A stretch of DNA of 64,000 nucleotides, taken from positions 186,001 through 250,000 of the forward strand of contig NZ_JAPDPF010000001.1 of NCBI RefSeq assembly GCF_026283925.1, given 5' to 3'. Shown in pieces: positions 17,710 to 27,095 of this stretch. Source of the DNA: Dyella halodurans (GTDB lineage: Bacteria; Pseudomonadota; Gammaproteobacteria; Xanthomonadales; Rhodanobacteraceae). Every line of letters starts with the position of its first letter. Positions within the stretch are counted from its first letter, which is position 1. Made by a program: the position numbers and the translations under genes. The notes below the pieces were generated by a model. The model saw only the letters and a list, made by a program, of their open reading frames with translations, did not search any database and had not been told where the DNA came from.

Positions 17710-19290
17710 ATGCCAGATAGGCACCAGTGGGGTCTTGCCAGAATACGCGTGCTGCAGATCGAGGACAGCCAGCTCGATGCCGAACTCGTGTTGTCGGAAC
17801 TGGATGCCGACGCGATCGAATACGACGTACGCCTGGTGGACGAAGAGCGCGATTACGTGGCGGCGCTGGAGGAGTTCGATCCGCACATCGTGTTGTCCGA
17901 TCTGAGCATGCCGGGGTTTTCCGGCCAACGAGCGCTCGACCTGTTGCGCGAACGGGACCAGGATCTTCCTTTCATCTTCGTCTCGGCCACCCTGGGCGAA
18001 GAGGCAGCGATCGAGGCACTGCGCAACGGCGCCACCGATTACATTCTCAAGCAGAATCCCGCGCGCCTGGCTTCCGCGGTACGCCGCGCCTTGCGCGAGG
18101 CCGACGCCCAGCGGGCACGCCGGCGCGCCGAAGCGGAGCTGATCCGCGCCCAACGTTTCGAGAGCCTGGCCATGCTCGCTGGCGGTCTCAGCCATGACCT
18201 GCGTAACCTGCTGCAACCCTTGTTGCTGGCTGGCGACAGCCTTCAGGACTATCAGCAGGACCCCCGACTGGCGCGCCTGGGCCGCCTTGTGCGCGACTGT
18301 GGCAAGCGTGGCCTGGACATGGTGCAGTCGATGCTCTCGTTCGCGCGTGGCGCGCGGCGCGCCGAACAGGTGCGCGTCGGCGCGCTGCTCGACGCTCTCG
18401 CCTTACTGTTGCAGGGCAGTGTGCCGCGTGCGGTCATGCTGGAGATGCATGCGGACGATACCGAGCTCACCTTCGACGGCAATCACACCGAACTGCAGCA
18501 ATGCCTGTTGAATCTAAGCCTGAATGCGATCCAGGCCATGCCCGACGGAGGCAGCCTGCGCATCGAGACGACGCAAGCAGCCCTGCAGGAATCATTCTTC
18601 GCCAGCGACGAGGAAGCGCACGCGGGCAATTACCTGTGCCTGACCGTTGCCGACGCCGGTATGGGCATGGACGAAGCCGTGCTGCAGCATCTGTTCGAAC
18701 CGTTCTTCACGACCAAGGACACGGGCACGGGCCTGGGCCTGGTGTCATGCAAGCGCATCGTCACGGCGCACGGTGGCGTCATGCGGGTGGAAAGCACGCC
18801 GGGGCAGGGCACGCGTTTTCATATCTACATCCCGTTGCTGGAGCGCTCCGCCGAAGCCGTCGAGCAGGAAGAGCATTTCAATCTGCAGGGCGAGGCGGAA
18901 CGCGTCCTCGTGGTCGCCGAAGAAGCCGGCCAGCTATCGCTGCTGGTCGACACGCTCGACTCGTGGGGTTATCAGGCCCACGCCAGCCAAAGCGGCACGG
19001 CGGCGTTGCAATGGATCGAAGCGCAGGGCGTGCCCGACCTGGTGGTGATGGATGCGGACATGAACCTGTTCACCGGCGTGCGCACGCTGGCCGCCCTGAT
19101 CGACCACGGCTATCGTCGCGCCGTCCTACTGCTGGCGCGCCCCGATGCACCACCGGACATGGACGAACTACCGGTGATGGAACACCTGTACCTGGTCGAC
19201 AAGCCGATCTCGACGCAAAAGCTGTTGCGGACGGTGCGTGAGGCACTGGAGGCGGGGGCGGCGACACAGTTGCCGGAGGGGCCGCTGTAG
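17710..19290 (+). CDS. Hybrid protein: receiver - histidine kinase - receiver
   Basis: A 526-residue soluble signalling protein with no transmembrane segment. An N-terminal receiver domain (about 10-125) has Asp64 in HIVLSDLSMPGFSG and Lys114. A short helix leads to a HisKA domain with His162 in GGLSHDLRNLLQP and an HATPase domain (NLSLNAIQAMPDGG, DAGMGMDEA, TGTGLGLVSCKRI). A second, divergent receiver domain ends the protein, with Asp448 in LVVMDADMNLF and Lys498. The N-terminal receiver suggests that phosphorylation by the upstream kinase could control its own activity. It follows the single-domain regulator by 30 bases, so the three genes look like one phosphorelay operon. The output is not encoded next to it. 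Confidence 0.9.
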   Translation: MPDRHQWGLARIRVLQIEDSQLDAELVLSELDADAIEYDVRLVDEERDYVAALEEFDPHIVLSDLSMPGFSGQRALDLLRERDQDLPFIFVSATLGEEAAIEALRNGATDYILKQNPARLASAVRRALREADAQRARRRAEAELIRAQRFESLAMLAGGLSHDLRNLLQPLLLAGDSLQDYQQDPRLARLGRLVRDCGKRGLDMVQSMLSFARGARRAEQVRVGALLDALALLLQGSVPRAVMLEMHADDTELTFDGNHTELQQCLLNLSLNAIQAMPDGGSLRIETTQAALQESFFASDEEAHAGNYLCLTVADAGMGMDEAVLQHLFEPFFTTKDTGTGLGLVSCKRIVTAHGGVMRVESTPGQGTRFHIYIPLLERSAEAVEQEEHFNLQGEAERVLVVAEEAGQLSLLVDTLDSWGYQAHASQSGTAALQWIEAQGVPDLVVMDADMNLFTGVRTLAALIDHGYRRAVLLLARPDAPPDMDELPVMEHLYLVDKPISTQKLLRTVREALEAGAATQLPEGPL

Positions 19291-19377
19291 GGAGTTTGGC
19301 GGCGGCGCTGGCGCAAACTGGGCGGGCGCGAGGCGAGCAGAAACAGAGCGCTCGCTTACCGCCATCCCCACCATCTT

Positions 19378-19556
19378 CCCTCACCGTCATCCCCGCGAAA
19401 GCGGGGATCCAGCGCCTTTGCCTTTGATCAGCGTGACCGTGATCGGACTCGCCTGCGGCGGCCCTCAAGCCCGCCACAGGCGAGCTAAGTCTCGTGAGTG
19501 CAGCCGAAAATGCAAAAAGCACTGGATCCCCGCTTTCGCGGGGATGACGGTGAGGG
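19378..19556. repeat. Nested inverted-repeat element (REP/MITE-like)
   Basis: Two arms of 35 bases in perfect inverted orientation (19378-19412 and 19522-19556) flank an inner hairpin (19448-19461 with 19471-19484, one mismatch in 14). Each outer arm is itself a palindrome-bearing unit with the core ATCCCCGCGAAAGCGGGGAT. The whole 179-base structure lies in the 417-base gap between the hybrid kinase and pilR genes, and the rest of that gap holds no gene I can support. The core resembles short intergenic palindromes common in Xanthomonadales genomes. No transposase is present nearby. Confidence 0.8.
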
Positions 19557-19673
19557 GTGTTCAGCGCGCTTGGCCAGTAATGCGGCGATTAAAAGCCACA
19601 GGGATGGCGGCATGGAATCCAGGGGATCCAACGATCCACCAACGGCCCGCCTTGAGGATTCGAGGACCCATAA

Positions 19674-19703
19674 CAAAAAGGCCGAACAGCGTTCGGCCCT
19701 TTT
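19674..19703 (-). terminator. Rho-independent terminator of pilR
   Basis: Read on the minus strand, GGCCGAAC-GCT-GTTCGGCC is followed directly by TTTTTG, 5 bases after the pilR stop codon. The stem is flanked by complementary A/T runs. Confidence 0.85.
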
Positions 19704-19707
19704 GCGA

Positions 19708-21114
19708 TCAATCGATACCCAGCTTCTTCAACTTGTAGCGCAAGGCGCGGAAGGTAATCCCCAGCTTCTTGGCCGCCGCCGTCTTGTTGTAACGCGACTC
19801 CTCCAGCGCCTTGATGATGGCCGTGCGCTCGAGGTTGCTGATGTAGTCGTCCAGGCCACCGTCGGCCGTTGGCGACGCGGCAGGGGCGGGCGGGGGCGCC
19901 ATTGGCGCGCCGCCGGCCATGGCCGGGATCGCCTCGGCGGCAGCGCGTGCCGTGCGCTGCGGCAGCATCAGGTCGCTGACGTCGATCAGGTCGCCGTCGC
20001 ACATGGCCATGGCGCGTTCGAGGATGTTTTCCAGCTCGCGCACGTTGCCGGGGAAGTCATAGCTTTCCAGCGCCTGCAACGCCGCGGGCAACAGTTGGCC
20101 CGGGCTGTCGCCGCTCTTGGCGGCCAGCTGGCGCAGCACGAAGTTCGACAACAAGGTCACGTCGCCACGCCGCTCGCGCAGCGGTGGCACGCGCAGTTCG
20201 ATCACGTTGATGCGATAGAACAAGTCCTGGCGGAACTGGCCTTGCTCGACCAGGGTGGCGAGGTTCTTGTGGGTGGCGGAGAGGATGCGTACATCCACCG
20301 GCACCTCCTCGCGCGCACCAATCGGACGCACAGCCTTTTCCTGGATCGCGCGCAGCAGCTTCACCTGCATGTGCAGGGGCAGCTCGGCCACCTCGTCGAG
20401 GAACAGGGTGCCGCCGTTGGCGGCCTGGAACAGGCCTTCCTTGTCGCCCGCGGCACCGGTGAAGCTGCCCTTGCGATGACCGAAGAACTCGCTCTCCATC
20501 AGTTCGGACGGAATGGCGCCGCAGTTCACCGGCACGAACGGACCGCTGGCGCGCGGACCCTGTTCGTGGATCAGGCGGGCAACCAGTTCCTTGCCCACGC
20601 CGGATTCGCCGGCGATATAGACCGGCGCCTGGTTGCGCGCCAGTTTGCCGATGGTGGCGCGTACCTGCTGCATCGCCGAGGAGTCGCCGATCAGCCGTTC
20701 GTTGGAATCCTGCCGCGCGGAGGCGGCGTGGCCGCTGCGCTTTTCCTCGGCCAGGGTCAGGGCCGTGCGCACCAGGCGGCGCAGCATCTGGATGTCGACC
20801 GGCTTGGAGACGAAGTCGAAGGCGCCGGCCTTGAGCGCGCTCACGGCGGCATCGACGTTGCCGTAGGCGGTGATCATGGCCACCGGCGTATCGGGATGTT
20901 CGGCTGAAATCAGCTCGATCACCTCGTGTCCGGTGCCATCCGGCAGGCGCATGTCGGTGAAGCAAAGGTCGTAACTGCGCTCCCCGAGAGCGCGTCGGGC
21001 TTCGCCCACGGTACCTACCGCATCGACCTGGAGGTCCATGCGGCCCAGGGTGATGGTTAGCAGTTCGCGGATGTCGCGTTCGTCGTCAACGACCAGGACG
21101 GTCTGTGCGCTCAT
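19708..21114 (-). CDS. pilR: Sigma-54-dependent response regulator PilR
   Basis: A 468-residue NtrC-type activator. An N-terminal receiver domain (Asp54 in LCFTDMRLPDGTG) is followed by a sigma-54-interacting AAA+ domain with Walker A GESGVGKE. The sigma-54 contact loop reads GSFTGA in place of the common GAFTGA, a variant seen in PilR proteins. A Fis-type helix-turn-helix ends the protein (YNKTAAAKKLGITFRALRYK). The start was set at 21114 because the protein then begins MSAQTVLVVDDE directly at the receiver domain. PilR activates pilA transcription for type IV pili in response to PilS. It lies downstream of pilS, with the pair next to sucCD as in Xanthomonas. The pilA/pilB genes are not in the window. 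Confidence 0.93.
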   Translation of the reverse strand: MSAQTVLVVDDERDIRELLTITLGRMDLQVDAVGTVGEARRALGERSYDLCFTDMRLPDGTGHEVIELISAEHPDTPVAMITAYGNVDAAVSALKAGAFDFVSKPVDIQMLRRLVRTALTLAEEKRSGHAASARQDSNERLIGDSSAMQQVRATIGKLARNQAPVYIAGESGVGKELVARLIHEQGPRASGPFVPVNCGAIPSELMESEFFGHRKGSFTGAAGDKEGLFQAANGGTLFLDEVAELPLHMQVKLLRAIQEKAVRPIGAREEVPVDVRILSATHKNLATLVEQGQFRQDLFYRINVIELRVPPLRERRGDVTLLSNFVLRQLAAKSGDSPGQLLPAALQALESYDFPGNVRELENILERAMAMCDGDLIDVSDLMLPQRTARAAAEAIPAMAGGAPMAPPPAPAASPTADGGLDDYISNLERTAIIKALEESRYNKTAAAKKLGITFRALRYKLKKLGID

Positions 21115-21168
21115 GGTTTCTCGGGAAGTAGGTAGCGCGGAAAGGTTACTAGGCGACGCGCGCAAGGG

Positions 21169-22824
21169 TCAAAGTTGGGCGGCACGCGCGGTCTCGCCAT
21201 GCTCGGCCGGACCACGCGCCGGTGGGGTCAGCACCAGCCGGAAACAGCTGCCGCCGCCCGCCACGCGCACATATTCCAGCGAGGCCTGGTTCGCCTCGCT
21301 CATCTGGCGCGCCAGGTACAGGCCGAGGCCGGTGCCGTATTCGTGGGTGGTGTAGAACGGCTCGAAGATCTGCGCGGCCACCTTGGGCGCGATGCCCGGG
21401 CCGCGGTCGATCACTTCCAGGATCGGCACGCCATGCTCGCCGTGCCGCGCCACCACCATCACCCGCGCCGGCTCGCCGGGCAGGCGGCCGTAGCGCAGGG
21501 CGTTCTGCACCAGGTTCCACACCACCTGCTGGAGCTGCTGCGGATCGGCCACGGCGGCGACCGGGGTGCTGGCCTGGATGACGCGCAGGGAATCCTCGCC
21601 GAGGTCGTTGCCCTGGCGGTACTCGTCGACGAAGCCATTGGCCCAGTGGCCCAGGTCGAGCGTTTCCGGGCGCGAGCGCTCGCGGCGCGACAGCTGCAGG
21701 ATGTTCTCGATGATCTCGTTGAGGCGGACGCAATGGTTGTTGATGATCTCGACCATGCGCTGGTCGGTCTGGTCCAGGCCTTCCGATTCGGCCAGCAGCT
21801 GGGCGGAGTAGCGAATCGCCGCCAGCGGATTGCGGATTTCATGCGCGATCGAGGCGGACAGGCGACCCAGCGAGCTCAGCGTAAGTTCTTCCGCCCGGCG
21901 CGATACCAGCGAGGTGTCGTCGAGGAAGATCAGCACATGGGAGTCGTCGTTTGGCGCCAGTCGGCTGAAGCGCGGCACCACCTCGGGCACGCCGTCGGCC
22001 AGCTGGGTGGCCGATTCGTCCAGCTTGCCGGAGGTCATCCAGTGATACAGGCGCCGCGACAACTCCGGCGCCACGCGGCCCAGGTCGCGCTGGTCGGCGG
22101 TGGGGTTGCCCAGCAGCATCCAGGCCGACTCGTTGATCTGGTGGATGCGGTTGGCATCGTCCACCAGCAGCACGCCGGTCTTCATGCGGCGGATGATCAG
22201 CTCGTTGACCTGGGCCAGGTTGGCCAGGTCGACGCCGCGCTGTTCGGCCAGCGCCTCGGTGGCGCGCATCTGCCGGCTCAGCACGAAACAGAGCATGGTG
22301 ATGGCGAAGTAGGCCAGGCCGAACAGGCTCGATTCGAGCAGCTCGCTGTCGATGCTGAGGCTGTTGTGCCGGCTCTCGAGGAAGGAGTGACCGATCACGC
22401 CCAGCGTGGCCAGGGCGGCAAAGAAGCAGGACAGGCGCAAGGGCAGGATCAGCGCGCCGGCCGCCAGGTTGACCGCGAGCATCATGGCAATGCCGATGCG
22501 CGCGTCGTGCATGGTGGTGATGGCCAGCACCGCGGCGATGATGTCCACCACCAGTGCCCCCGAGACTGAGAGCCGGATGCGCCGCGTGGAACGCCGGGTG
22601 AGCGAGAGCATGCCCAGCGCGAACAGCAGGAACAGCACCGCCACGCCGCGGGCCAGGCCGACGTCGGTTAGTTTGGGCCAGCCCAGGGTGGTGGGGCTGA
22701 GGGACAGGCCTACGTAAACCAGGGCCTGGGCCAGGCGGAAGCAGTTCAGGAACAGGAGTTCATGCCGCGCCGCTTCGTGAGCCGGGCGGGCGCTGGGGTA
22801 CACGGGCTGAACGGTGCTGGACAC
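21169..22824 (-). CDS. pilS: Sensor histidine kinase PilS
   Basis: A 551-residue sensor kinase of the PilS type. Six transmembrane helices occupy about residues 28-183, followed by a cytoplasmic PAS domain (about 200-310), a HisKA domain with His328 in SASIAHEIRNPLAAIRY, and an HATPase domain (VWNLVQNALRYG, DRGPGI, GTGLGLYLARQM). In Pseudomonas, PilS senses PilA in the inner membrane and controls PilR phosphorylation; the same role is inferred here. Translation starts at a GTG. The gap to pilR is 54 bases, so the two form an operon. The upstream region is shared with the divergent sucCD operon. Confidence 0.92.
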   Translation of the reverse strand: MSSTVQPVYPSARPAHEAARHELLFLNCFRLAQALVYVGLSLSPTTLGWPKLTDVGLARGVAVLFLLFALGMLSLTRRSTRRIRLSVSGALVVDIIAAVLAITTMHDARIGIAMMLAVNLAAGALILPLRLSCFFAALATLGVIGHSFLESRHNSLSIDSELLESSLFGLAYFAITMLCFVLSRQMRATEALAEQRGVDLANLAQVNELIIRRMKTGVLLVDDANRIHQINESAWMLLGNPTADQRDLGRVAPELSRRLYHWMTSGKLDESATQLADGVPEVVPRFSRLAPNDDSHVLIFLDDTSLVSRRAEELTLSSLGRLSASIAHEIRNPLAAIRYSAQLLAESEGLDQTDQRMVEIINNHCVRLNEIIENILQLSRRERSRPETLDLGHWANGFVDEYRQGNDLGEDSLRVIQASTPVAAVADPQQLQQVVWNLVQNALRYGRLPGEPARVMVVARHGEHGVPILEVIDRGPGIAPKVAAQIFEPFYTTHEYGTGLGLYLARQMSEANQASLEYVRVAGGGSCFRLVLTPPARGPAEHGETARAAQL

Positions 22825-23133
22825 CTGGCGGGGTACTCTCGAATGGGCCGACCGGACGGTCCGGATCAGTATAAACGGGCCGCCAACCCCGTATAGGGGT
22901 AGGGCATCAAGGGCGCGCGGAGTCGGCGCCTGGCGATCTGCCCCTTTCCATCGGGGCCCGCTTCCGCGAAAATACCTGGCCGTATTGCGCGGTTTTCGTC
23001 ATGTCGACAGGCAAGGCGTCGGCGCACTGCATGTATACCCGGCAGCGCTTGTACCGCCGTCCGTCCCCTCGACCGCCCAGGCCCCACAGTCTGCCGCGGC
23101 CTCCATGTTTCCCCAGTTCGCTCGAGGTATCGA
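22825..23133. other. Divergent promoter region, pilS / sucC
   Basis: This 309-base region holds the promoters of pilS and sucCD. A 5-base dyad ACCCC-GTATA-GGGGT is at 22886-22900. On the minus strand TATACT at about 22869-22874 could be a -10 element for pilS, but no matching -35 is visible. I see no credible small gene. Confidence 0.4.
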
Positions 23134-24297
23134 ATGAATTTCCACGAGTACCAGGCCAAAGAATTGTTCGCGCAGTACGGCATCGCCGTGCCGCCGGGCA
23201 AGGTAGCCAACTCTCCCGATGCCGCTGTCGACGCCGCCAAGCACCTTGGTGGTTCGCAGTGGATGGTCAAGGCACAGATCCACGCAGGTGGCCGCGGCAA
23301 GGCCGGCGGCGTGAAGTTCTGCCGCAGCCTCGATGATGTCCATGCCGCTGCGAAGGGCATGCTCGGCACCCACATGGAAACCTACCAGTCCGCTGGACGC
23401 GCGCTGCCGGTGAACCTGGTGCTGGTCACCGACGCGACCAACATCGCCAAGGAACTGTATCTGTCGATCCTGACGGATCGCGATTCCAAGTCGATCTCGT
23501 TCATCGCCTCCAAGCACGGCGGCGTGGACATCGAGCAGGTCGCCAAGGACACGCCGGAAGACATCCACACCATCGTGGTGGACTTCGTCGAAGGCCTGCA
23601 GCCGTACCAGTGCCGCCAGCTCGGCTTCGCCATGGACCTCAATGCGAAGCAGGTCGGCCAGCTGACCAAGATCATGCTGGGGCTGTACAAGCTGTTCAAC
23701 GAGAAGGACCTGTCCCTGGTCGAGCTCAACCCGCTCGCCATCCTCGAGGACGGCAACCTCGCCGCGCTCGACGGCAAGGTCAACTCCGACGACAACGCCG
23801 AGTTCCGTCACGCCGATCTGGCCGCCATGCGCGACCTGACCCAGGAAGACGCCACCGAAGCTGCCGCGATCACCTACAACCTCAACTACGTGACCATGGA
23901 CGGCACCATCGGCTGCATGGTCAATGGCGCAGGCCTGGCCATGGCCACCATGGACGTGATCCAGCTGGCAGGCGGCGAGCCGGCCAACTTCCTTGACGTC
24001 GGCGGCGGCGCCACCAAGGAGCGCGTGACCGAGGCGTTCAAGCTGATCCTCTCCTCCGACAAGGTGAAGGCCATCCTGGTCAACATCTTCGGCGGCATCG
24101 TTCGCTGCGACCTGATCGCCGAGGGCATCATTGCCGCGGTGAAGGAAGTGGGCCTGAAGATTCCGGTGGTGGTGCGCCTGCAGGGCACCAACGTGGAGCT
24201 GGGCCGTGAACTGCTGGCCAACTCCGGCCTGGCGATCACGCCGGCCAACGATCTCAACGACGCGGCGCAGAAAGCCGTGGCTGCGGCCAAGGCCTGA
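23134..24297 (+). CDS. sucC: Succinate-CoA ligase, beta subunit
   Basis: The 387-residue beta subunit of succinyl-CoA synthetase, which converts succinyl-CoA to succinate with formation of ATP or GTP in the citric-acid cycle. The N-terminus [17 protein letters not shown] and the ATP-grasp region [19 protein letters not shown] are diagnostic. The C-terminal CoA-ligase domain has [16 protein letters not shown] and [11 protein letters not shown]. Length matches the family (388 in E. coli). A GAGG ribosome-binding site precedes the ATG. sucD follows after 14 bases. Confidence 0.98.
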   Translation: MNFHEYQAKELFAQYGIAVPPGKVANSPDAAVDAAKHLGGSQWMVKAQIHAGGRGKAGGVKFCRSLDDVHAAAKGMLGTHMETYQSAGRALPVNLVLVTDATNIAKELYLSILTDRDSKSISFIASKHGGVDIEQVAKDTPEDIHTIVVDFVEGLQPYQCRQLGFAMDLNAKQVGQLTKIMLGLYKLFNEKDLSLVELNPLAILEDGNLAALDGKVNSDDNAEFRHADLAAMRDLTQEDATEAAAITYNLNYVTMDGTIGCMVNGAGLAMATMDVIQLAGGEPANFLDVGGGATKERVTEAFKLILSSDKVKAILVNIFGGIVRCDLIAEGIIAAVKEVGLKIPVVVRLQGTNVELGRELLANSGLAITPANDLNDAAQKAVAAAKA

Positions 24298-24311
24298 GGA
24301 GCAACTGAACC

Positions 24312-25187
24312 ATGAGCGTTCTCGTTAACAAGAACACCAAGGTCCTCGTGCAGGGCTTTACCGGCCAGCAGGGCACCTTCCACGCCCAGCAGGCGCTGGA
24401 TTACGGCACCAAGGTCGTCGGCGGCATCACCCCCGGCAAGGGCGGCAGCGAGCACATCGGCCTGCCGGTCTTCAACAGCGTGTCCGAAGCGGTCGACGAG
24501 ACCGGCGCCGACGCGTCCGTCATCTTCGTGCCGCCGCCGTTCGCGGCCGACTCGATCCTCGAGGCGATCGACGCCGGCATCCGCGTCATCGTGGCGATCA
24601 CCGAGGGCATCCCGGTGCTGGACATGCTGCGCGTGAAGAACGTGCTGGCCCAGCATCCGGAAACCGTGCTGATCGGGCCGAACTGCCCCGGCATCATCAC
24701 CCCGGGCGAGTGCAAGATCGGCATCATGCCGGGTCACATCCACATGCCGGGCAAGGTCGGCATCGTCTCGCGCTCCGGCACGCTGACGTACGAATCGGTG
24801 TTCCAGACCACCAACGAAGGCCTCGGCCAGTCGACGGTGATCGGCATCGGCGGCGACCCGATCAATGGCTTGAGCTTCATCGACTGCCTCAAGCTGTTCC
24901 AGGACGATCCGCAGACCGAAGGCATCATCATGGTCGGCGAAATCGGCGGCAGCGCTGAGGAAGACGCCGCCGAGTTCATCGGCGAGTACGTGACCAAGCC
25001 GGTGGTGTCGTTCATCGCCGGTGCTTCGGCTCCTCCGGGCAAGCGCATGGGCCACGCCGGTGCGATCATCTCCGGTGGCAAGGGCACGGCCGCGGCGAAG
25101 TTCGCGGCGCTGGAGAAGGCTGGCGTCACCACGGTGAAGTCGCCGGCAGACCTCGGCAAGGCCCTCGCAGGCCTGATGAAGAAGTAA
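24312..25187 (+). CDS. sucD: Succinate-CoA ligase, alpha subunit
   Basis: The 291-residue alpha subunit of succinyl-CoA synthetase. The N-terminal CoA-binding Rossmann domain has [17 protein letters not shown], and the phosphohistidine loop is [18 protein letters not shown], whose His carries the phosphoryl group during catalysis. The gene is 14 bases downstream of sucC, and a strong hairpin terminator follows, so sucCD is a two-gene operon. It is not linked to other citric-acid-cycle genes in this window. Confidence 0.98.
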   Translation: MSVLVNKNTKVLVQGFTGQQGTFHAQQALDYGTKVVGGITPGKGGSEHIGLPVFNSVSEAVDETGADASVIFVPPPFAADSILEAIDAGIRVIVAITEGIPVLDMLRVKNVLAQHPETVLIGPNCPGIITPGECKIGIMPGHIHMPGKVGIVSRSGTLTYESVFQTTNEGLGQSTVIGIGGDPINGLSFIDCLKLFQDDPQTEGIIMVGEIGGSAEEDAAEFIGEYVTKPVVSFIAGASAPPGKRMGHAGAIISGGKGTAAAKFAALEKAGVTTVKSPADLGKALAGLMKK

Positions 25188-25213
25188 GTCGGGTCGGCAT
25201 GACCGTCATGAGA

Positions 25214-25240
25214 AGGGCCGCGGCGACGCGGCCCTTTTTC
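25214..25240 (+). terminator. Rho-independent terminator of sucCD
   Basis: AGGGCCGC-GGCGA-CGCGGCCCT stem region followed by TTTTTCTTT, about 26 bases after the sucD stop. Confidence 0.85.
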
Positions 25241-25276
25241 TTTGCGCGATGATTTCCCAGTGTGCGGCCTTACCCG

Positions 25277-25351
25277 TGTAGGAGCGCACCCTGTGCGCGA
25301 AAAACCTACGTAGCGGCAACGCTGGGATCGCGCACAGGGTGCGCTCCCACA
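25277..25351. repeat. REP-like palindrome pair, copy A
   Basis: TGTAGGAGCGCACCC followed by TGTGCGCGA (25277-25300) and its near-perfect reverse complement at 25328-25351 form an inverted pair with a 27-base spacer, in the gap between sucD and nadE. Closely related pairs or singles occur at 27096-27178 and 59976-59999. The unit resembles Pseudomonas/Xanthomonadales REP sequences. Confidence 0.8.
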
Positions 25352-25435
25352 GTGGGAGGCCTGGCGCCTTGCGCCGGCGGGCCCTGGCGCTGCCTCGGGT
25401 ATCATAAGCTGCTCCCCGAACACGGATTCCCCGGC

Positions 25436-27067
25436 ATGTCCTCCCTACGCCTCGCGCTTGCGCAATTCGATTTCCCGGTCGGTGCGGTGGCAGCCAATGC
25501 CGCCAGGGTAGGGGATCTGTTGGCGCAGGCACGCGAAGGCGGTGCGGCGCTGGCGGTTTTTCCCGAGCTCACCCTCAGCGGCTATCCGCCGGAGGACCTG
25601 CTGCTGCGGCCGAGCTTCCTCGCTGCCTGCCAGTGCGAGCTCAATGCGTTGGCCGCGGCCACCAATGGTGTCGCCGCCCTGGTCGGTCACCCGCATAGCG
25701 AAGGCGAGGTCTACAACGCGGCAAGCCTGCTGCGCGGTGGGCGCATCGAACTGACCACGCACAAGCAGGCGCTGCCCAACTACGGCGTATTCGACGACAA
25801 GCGTTATTTCCGCCCCGGTCATGCCAGCGCGGTGGCGATGATCGACGGCGTGCGCGTGGGCCTGCTGATCTGCGAAGACATCTGGCAGCCCGAGCCGGCC
25901 GCCAAGGCCGCCGCGGCGGGCGCCGAACTGCTCGTGGTGATCAACGCCTCGCCCTGGGACGACGCCAAGCAGGCCGGTCGCGAAGCCGTGCTGCAAGCGC
26001 GCGCGCAGGAAACCGGCTGCGCCATCGCCTATCTCAACCTGATCGGTGGCCAGGACGAGGTGGTGTATGACGGCGGTTCGTTGCTGGTGAACGGCGATGG
26101 CAGCATCGCCGCGCGTGCGCCCGTGTTCGTCGATGCCCTTCTGTGGGCCGAATTCGACAGCGAAACGCGTACCTTGCGTGCCGAAGACTGGCCGCGGGCG
26201 GCGGATCATGCGCTGGAGGCGACCCTGTACGCCGCCCTGGTGCGTGGCATTCGCGACTACATCGACAAGAACGGTTTTTCTGGCGTGCTGCTGGGCCTGT
26301 CCGGTGGCATCGATTCCGCGCTGACGCTGGCGCTGGCGGTGGATGCGCTGGGTGCAGACCGCGTGACGGCGGTGATGATGCCCACGCGCTATACCTCGCA
26401 GCTGTCGCTGGAGGGCGCGCGTGCGCAGGCCGTGCAGCTCGGCGTGGACTATCACGTCATCGATATCGAGCAGACGGTCGATGCGTTCCTGAGCGCGCTT
26501 ACGCCTGCGTTTGCTGGCAAGGCCGCGGACACGACCGAGGAAAACCTGCAGTCGCGTACGCGCGGCGTGATGCTGATGGCGCTGTCCAACAAGCACGGTC
26601 GCCTGCTGCTGGCCACCGGCAACAAGAGCGAAATGGCGGTCGGCTACGCCACGCTTTACGGTGACATGTGCGGCGCCTATGCACCGCTGAAGGACGTCTA
26701 CAAGACGGTGGTGTATCGGCTTTCGCGCTGGCGCAATGCGCATGCGGCGCGACTGGGTGAGCCCGAGGCGATTCCATCGGCGGTGATCGAGCGTCCGCCG
26801 TCGGCGGAGTTGCGCGACAACCAGACCGACCAGGATTCGCTGCCGCCGTACGATGAGCTGGATGCCATCCTCGCCCGTTTCATCGAAAGCGAGCAGTCAC
26901 AGGCCGAAATCGTGGCGCAGGGCTTCCACGCCGATACGGTGCGCCGCGTGGTGCGCCTGGTGCTGCTCAATGAGTTCAAGCGTCGCCAGTCCGCACCGGG
27001 CCCGCGCGTGACCACGCGCGCGTTTGGCCGCGAGCGACGCTATCCGATCACCTCCGGCTGGAAGTAA
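25436..27067 (+). CDS. nadE: Glutamine-dependent NAD+ synthetase
   Basis: A 543-residue cytoplasmic enzyme that makes NAD+ from nicotinate adenine dinucleotide, ATP and glutamine. The N-terminal nitrilase-type glutaminase domain has the catalytic triad Glu in AVFPELTLSGYPPEDLLLR, Lys in KQALPNYGVFDD and Cys in VGLLICEDIWQPE. The C-terminal synthetase domain (from about residue 265) has the PP-loop LGLSGGIDSALTLALA and a GNKSEMAVGYATLYGD segment. The start at 25436 gives MSSLRLALAQFDFPVG, matching the family; the upstream open frame overlaps the REP-like repeat and is not coding. It is transcribed alone, between two repeat-containing gaps. Confidence 0.96.
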   Translation: MSSLRLALAQFDFPVGAVAANAARVGDLLAQAREGGAALAVFPELTLSGYPPEDLLLRPSFLAACQCELNALAAATNGVAALVGHPHSEGEVYNAASLLRGGRIELTTHKQALPNYGVFDDKRYFRPGHASAVAMIDGVRVGLLICEDIWQPEPAAKAAAAGAELLVVINASPWDDAKQAGREAVLQARAQETGCAIAYLNLIGGQDEVVYDGGSLLVNGDGSIAARAPVFVDALLWAEFDSETRTLRAEDWPRAADHALEATLYAALVRGIRDYIDKNGFSGVLLGLSGGIDSALTLALAVDALGADRVTAVMMPTRYTSQLSLEGARAQAVQLGVDYHVIDIEQTVDAFLSALTPAFAGKAADTTEENLQSRTRGVMLMALSNKHGRLLLATGNKSEMAVGYATLYGDMCGAYAPLKDVYKTVVYRLSRWRNAHAARLGEPEAIPSAVIERPPSAELRDNQTDQDSLPPYDELDAILARFIESEQSQAEIVAQGFHADTVRRVVRLVLLNEFKRRQSAPGPRVTTRAFGRERRYPITSGWK

Positions 27068-27095
27068 GCCGACAGCGCCCGGACTGGCCCTCTGT

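Noticed and set aside
19378-19556. CRISPR array
   Set aside because: The repeats are inverted palindromes, only two in number, with no regular spacers and no cas genes.
23004-23039. Sigma-70 promoter for sucC (TCGACA and TATACC)
   Set aside because: The two hexamers are 24 bases apart, too far for a standard promoter.
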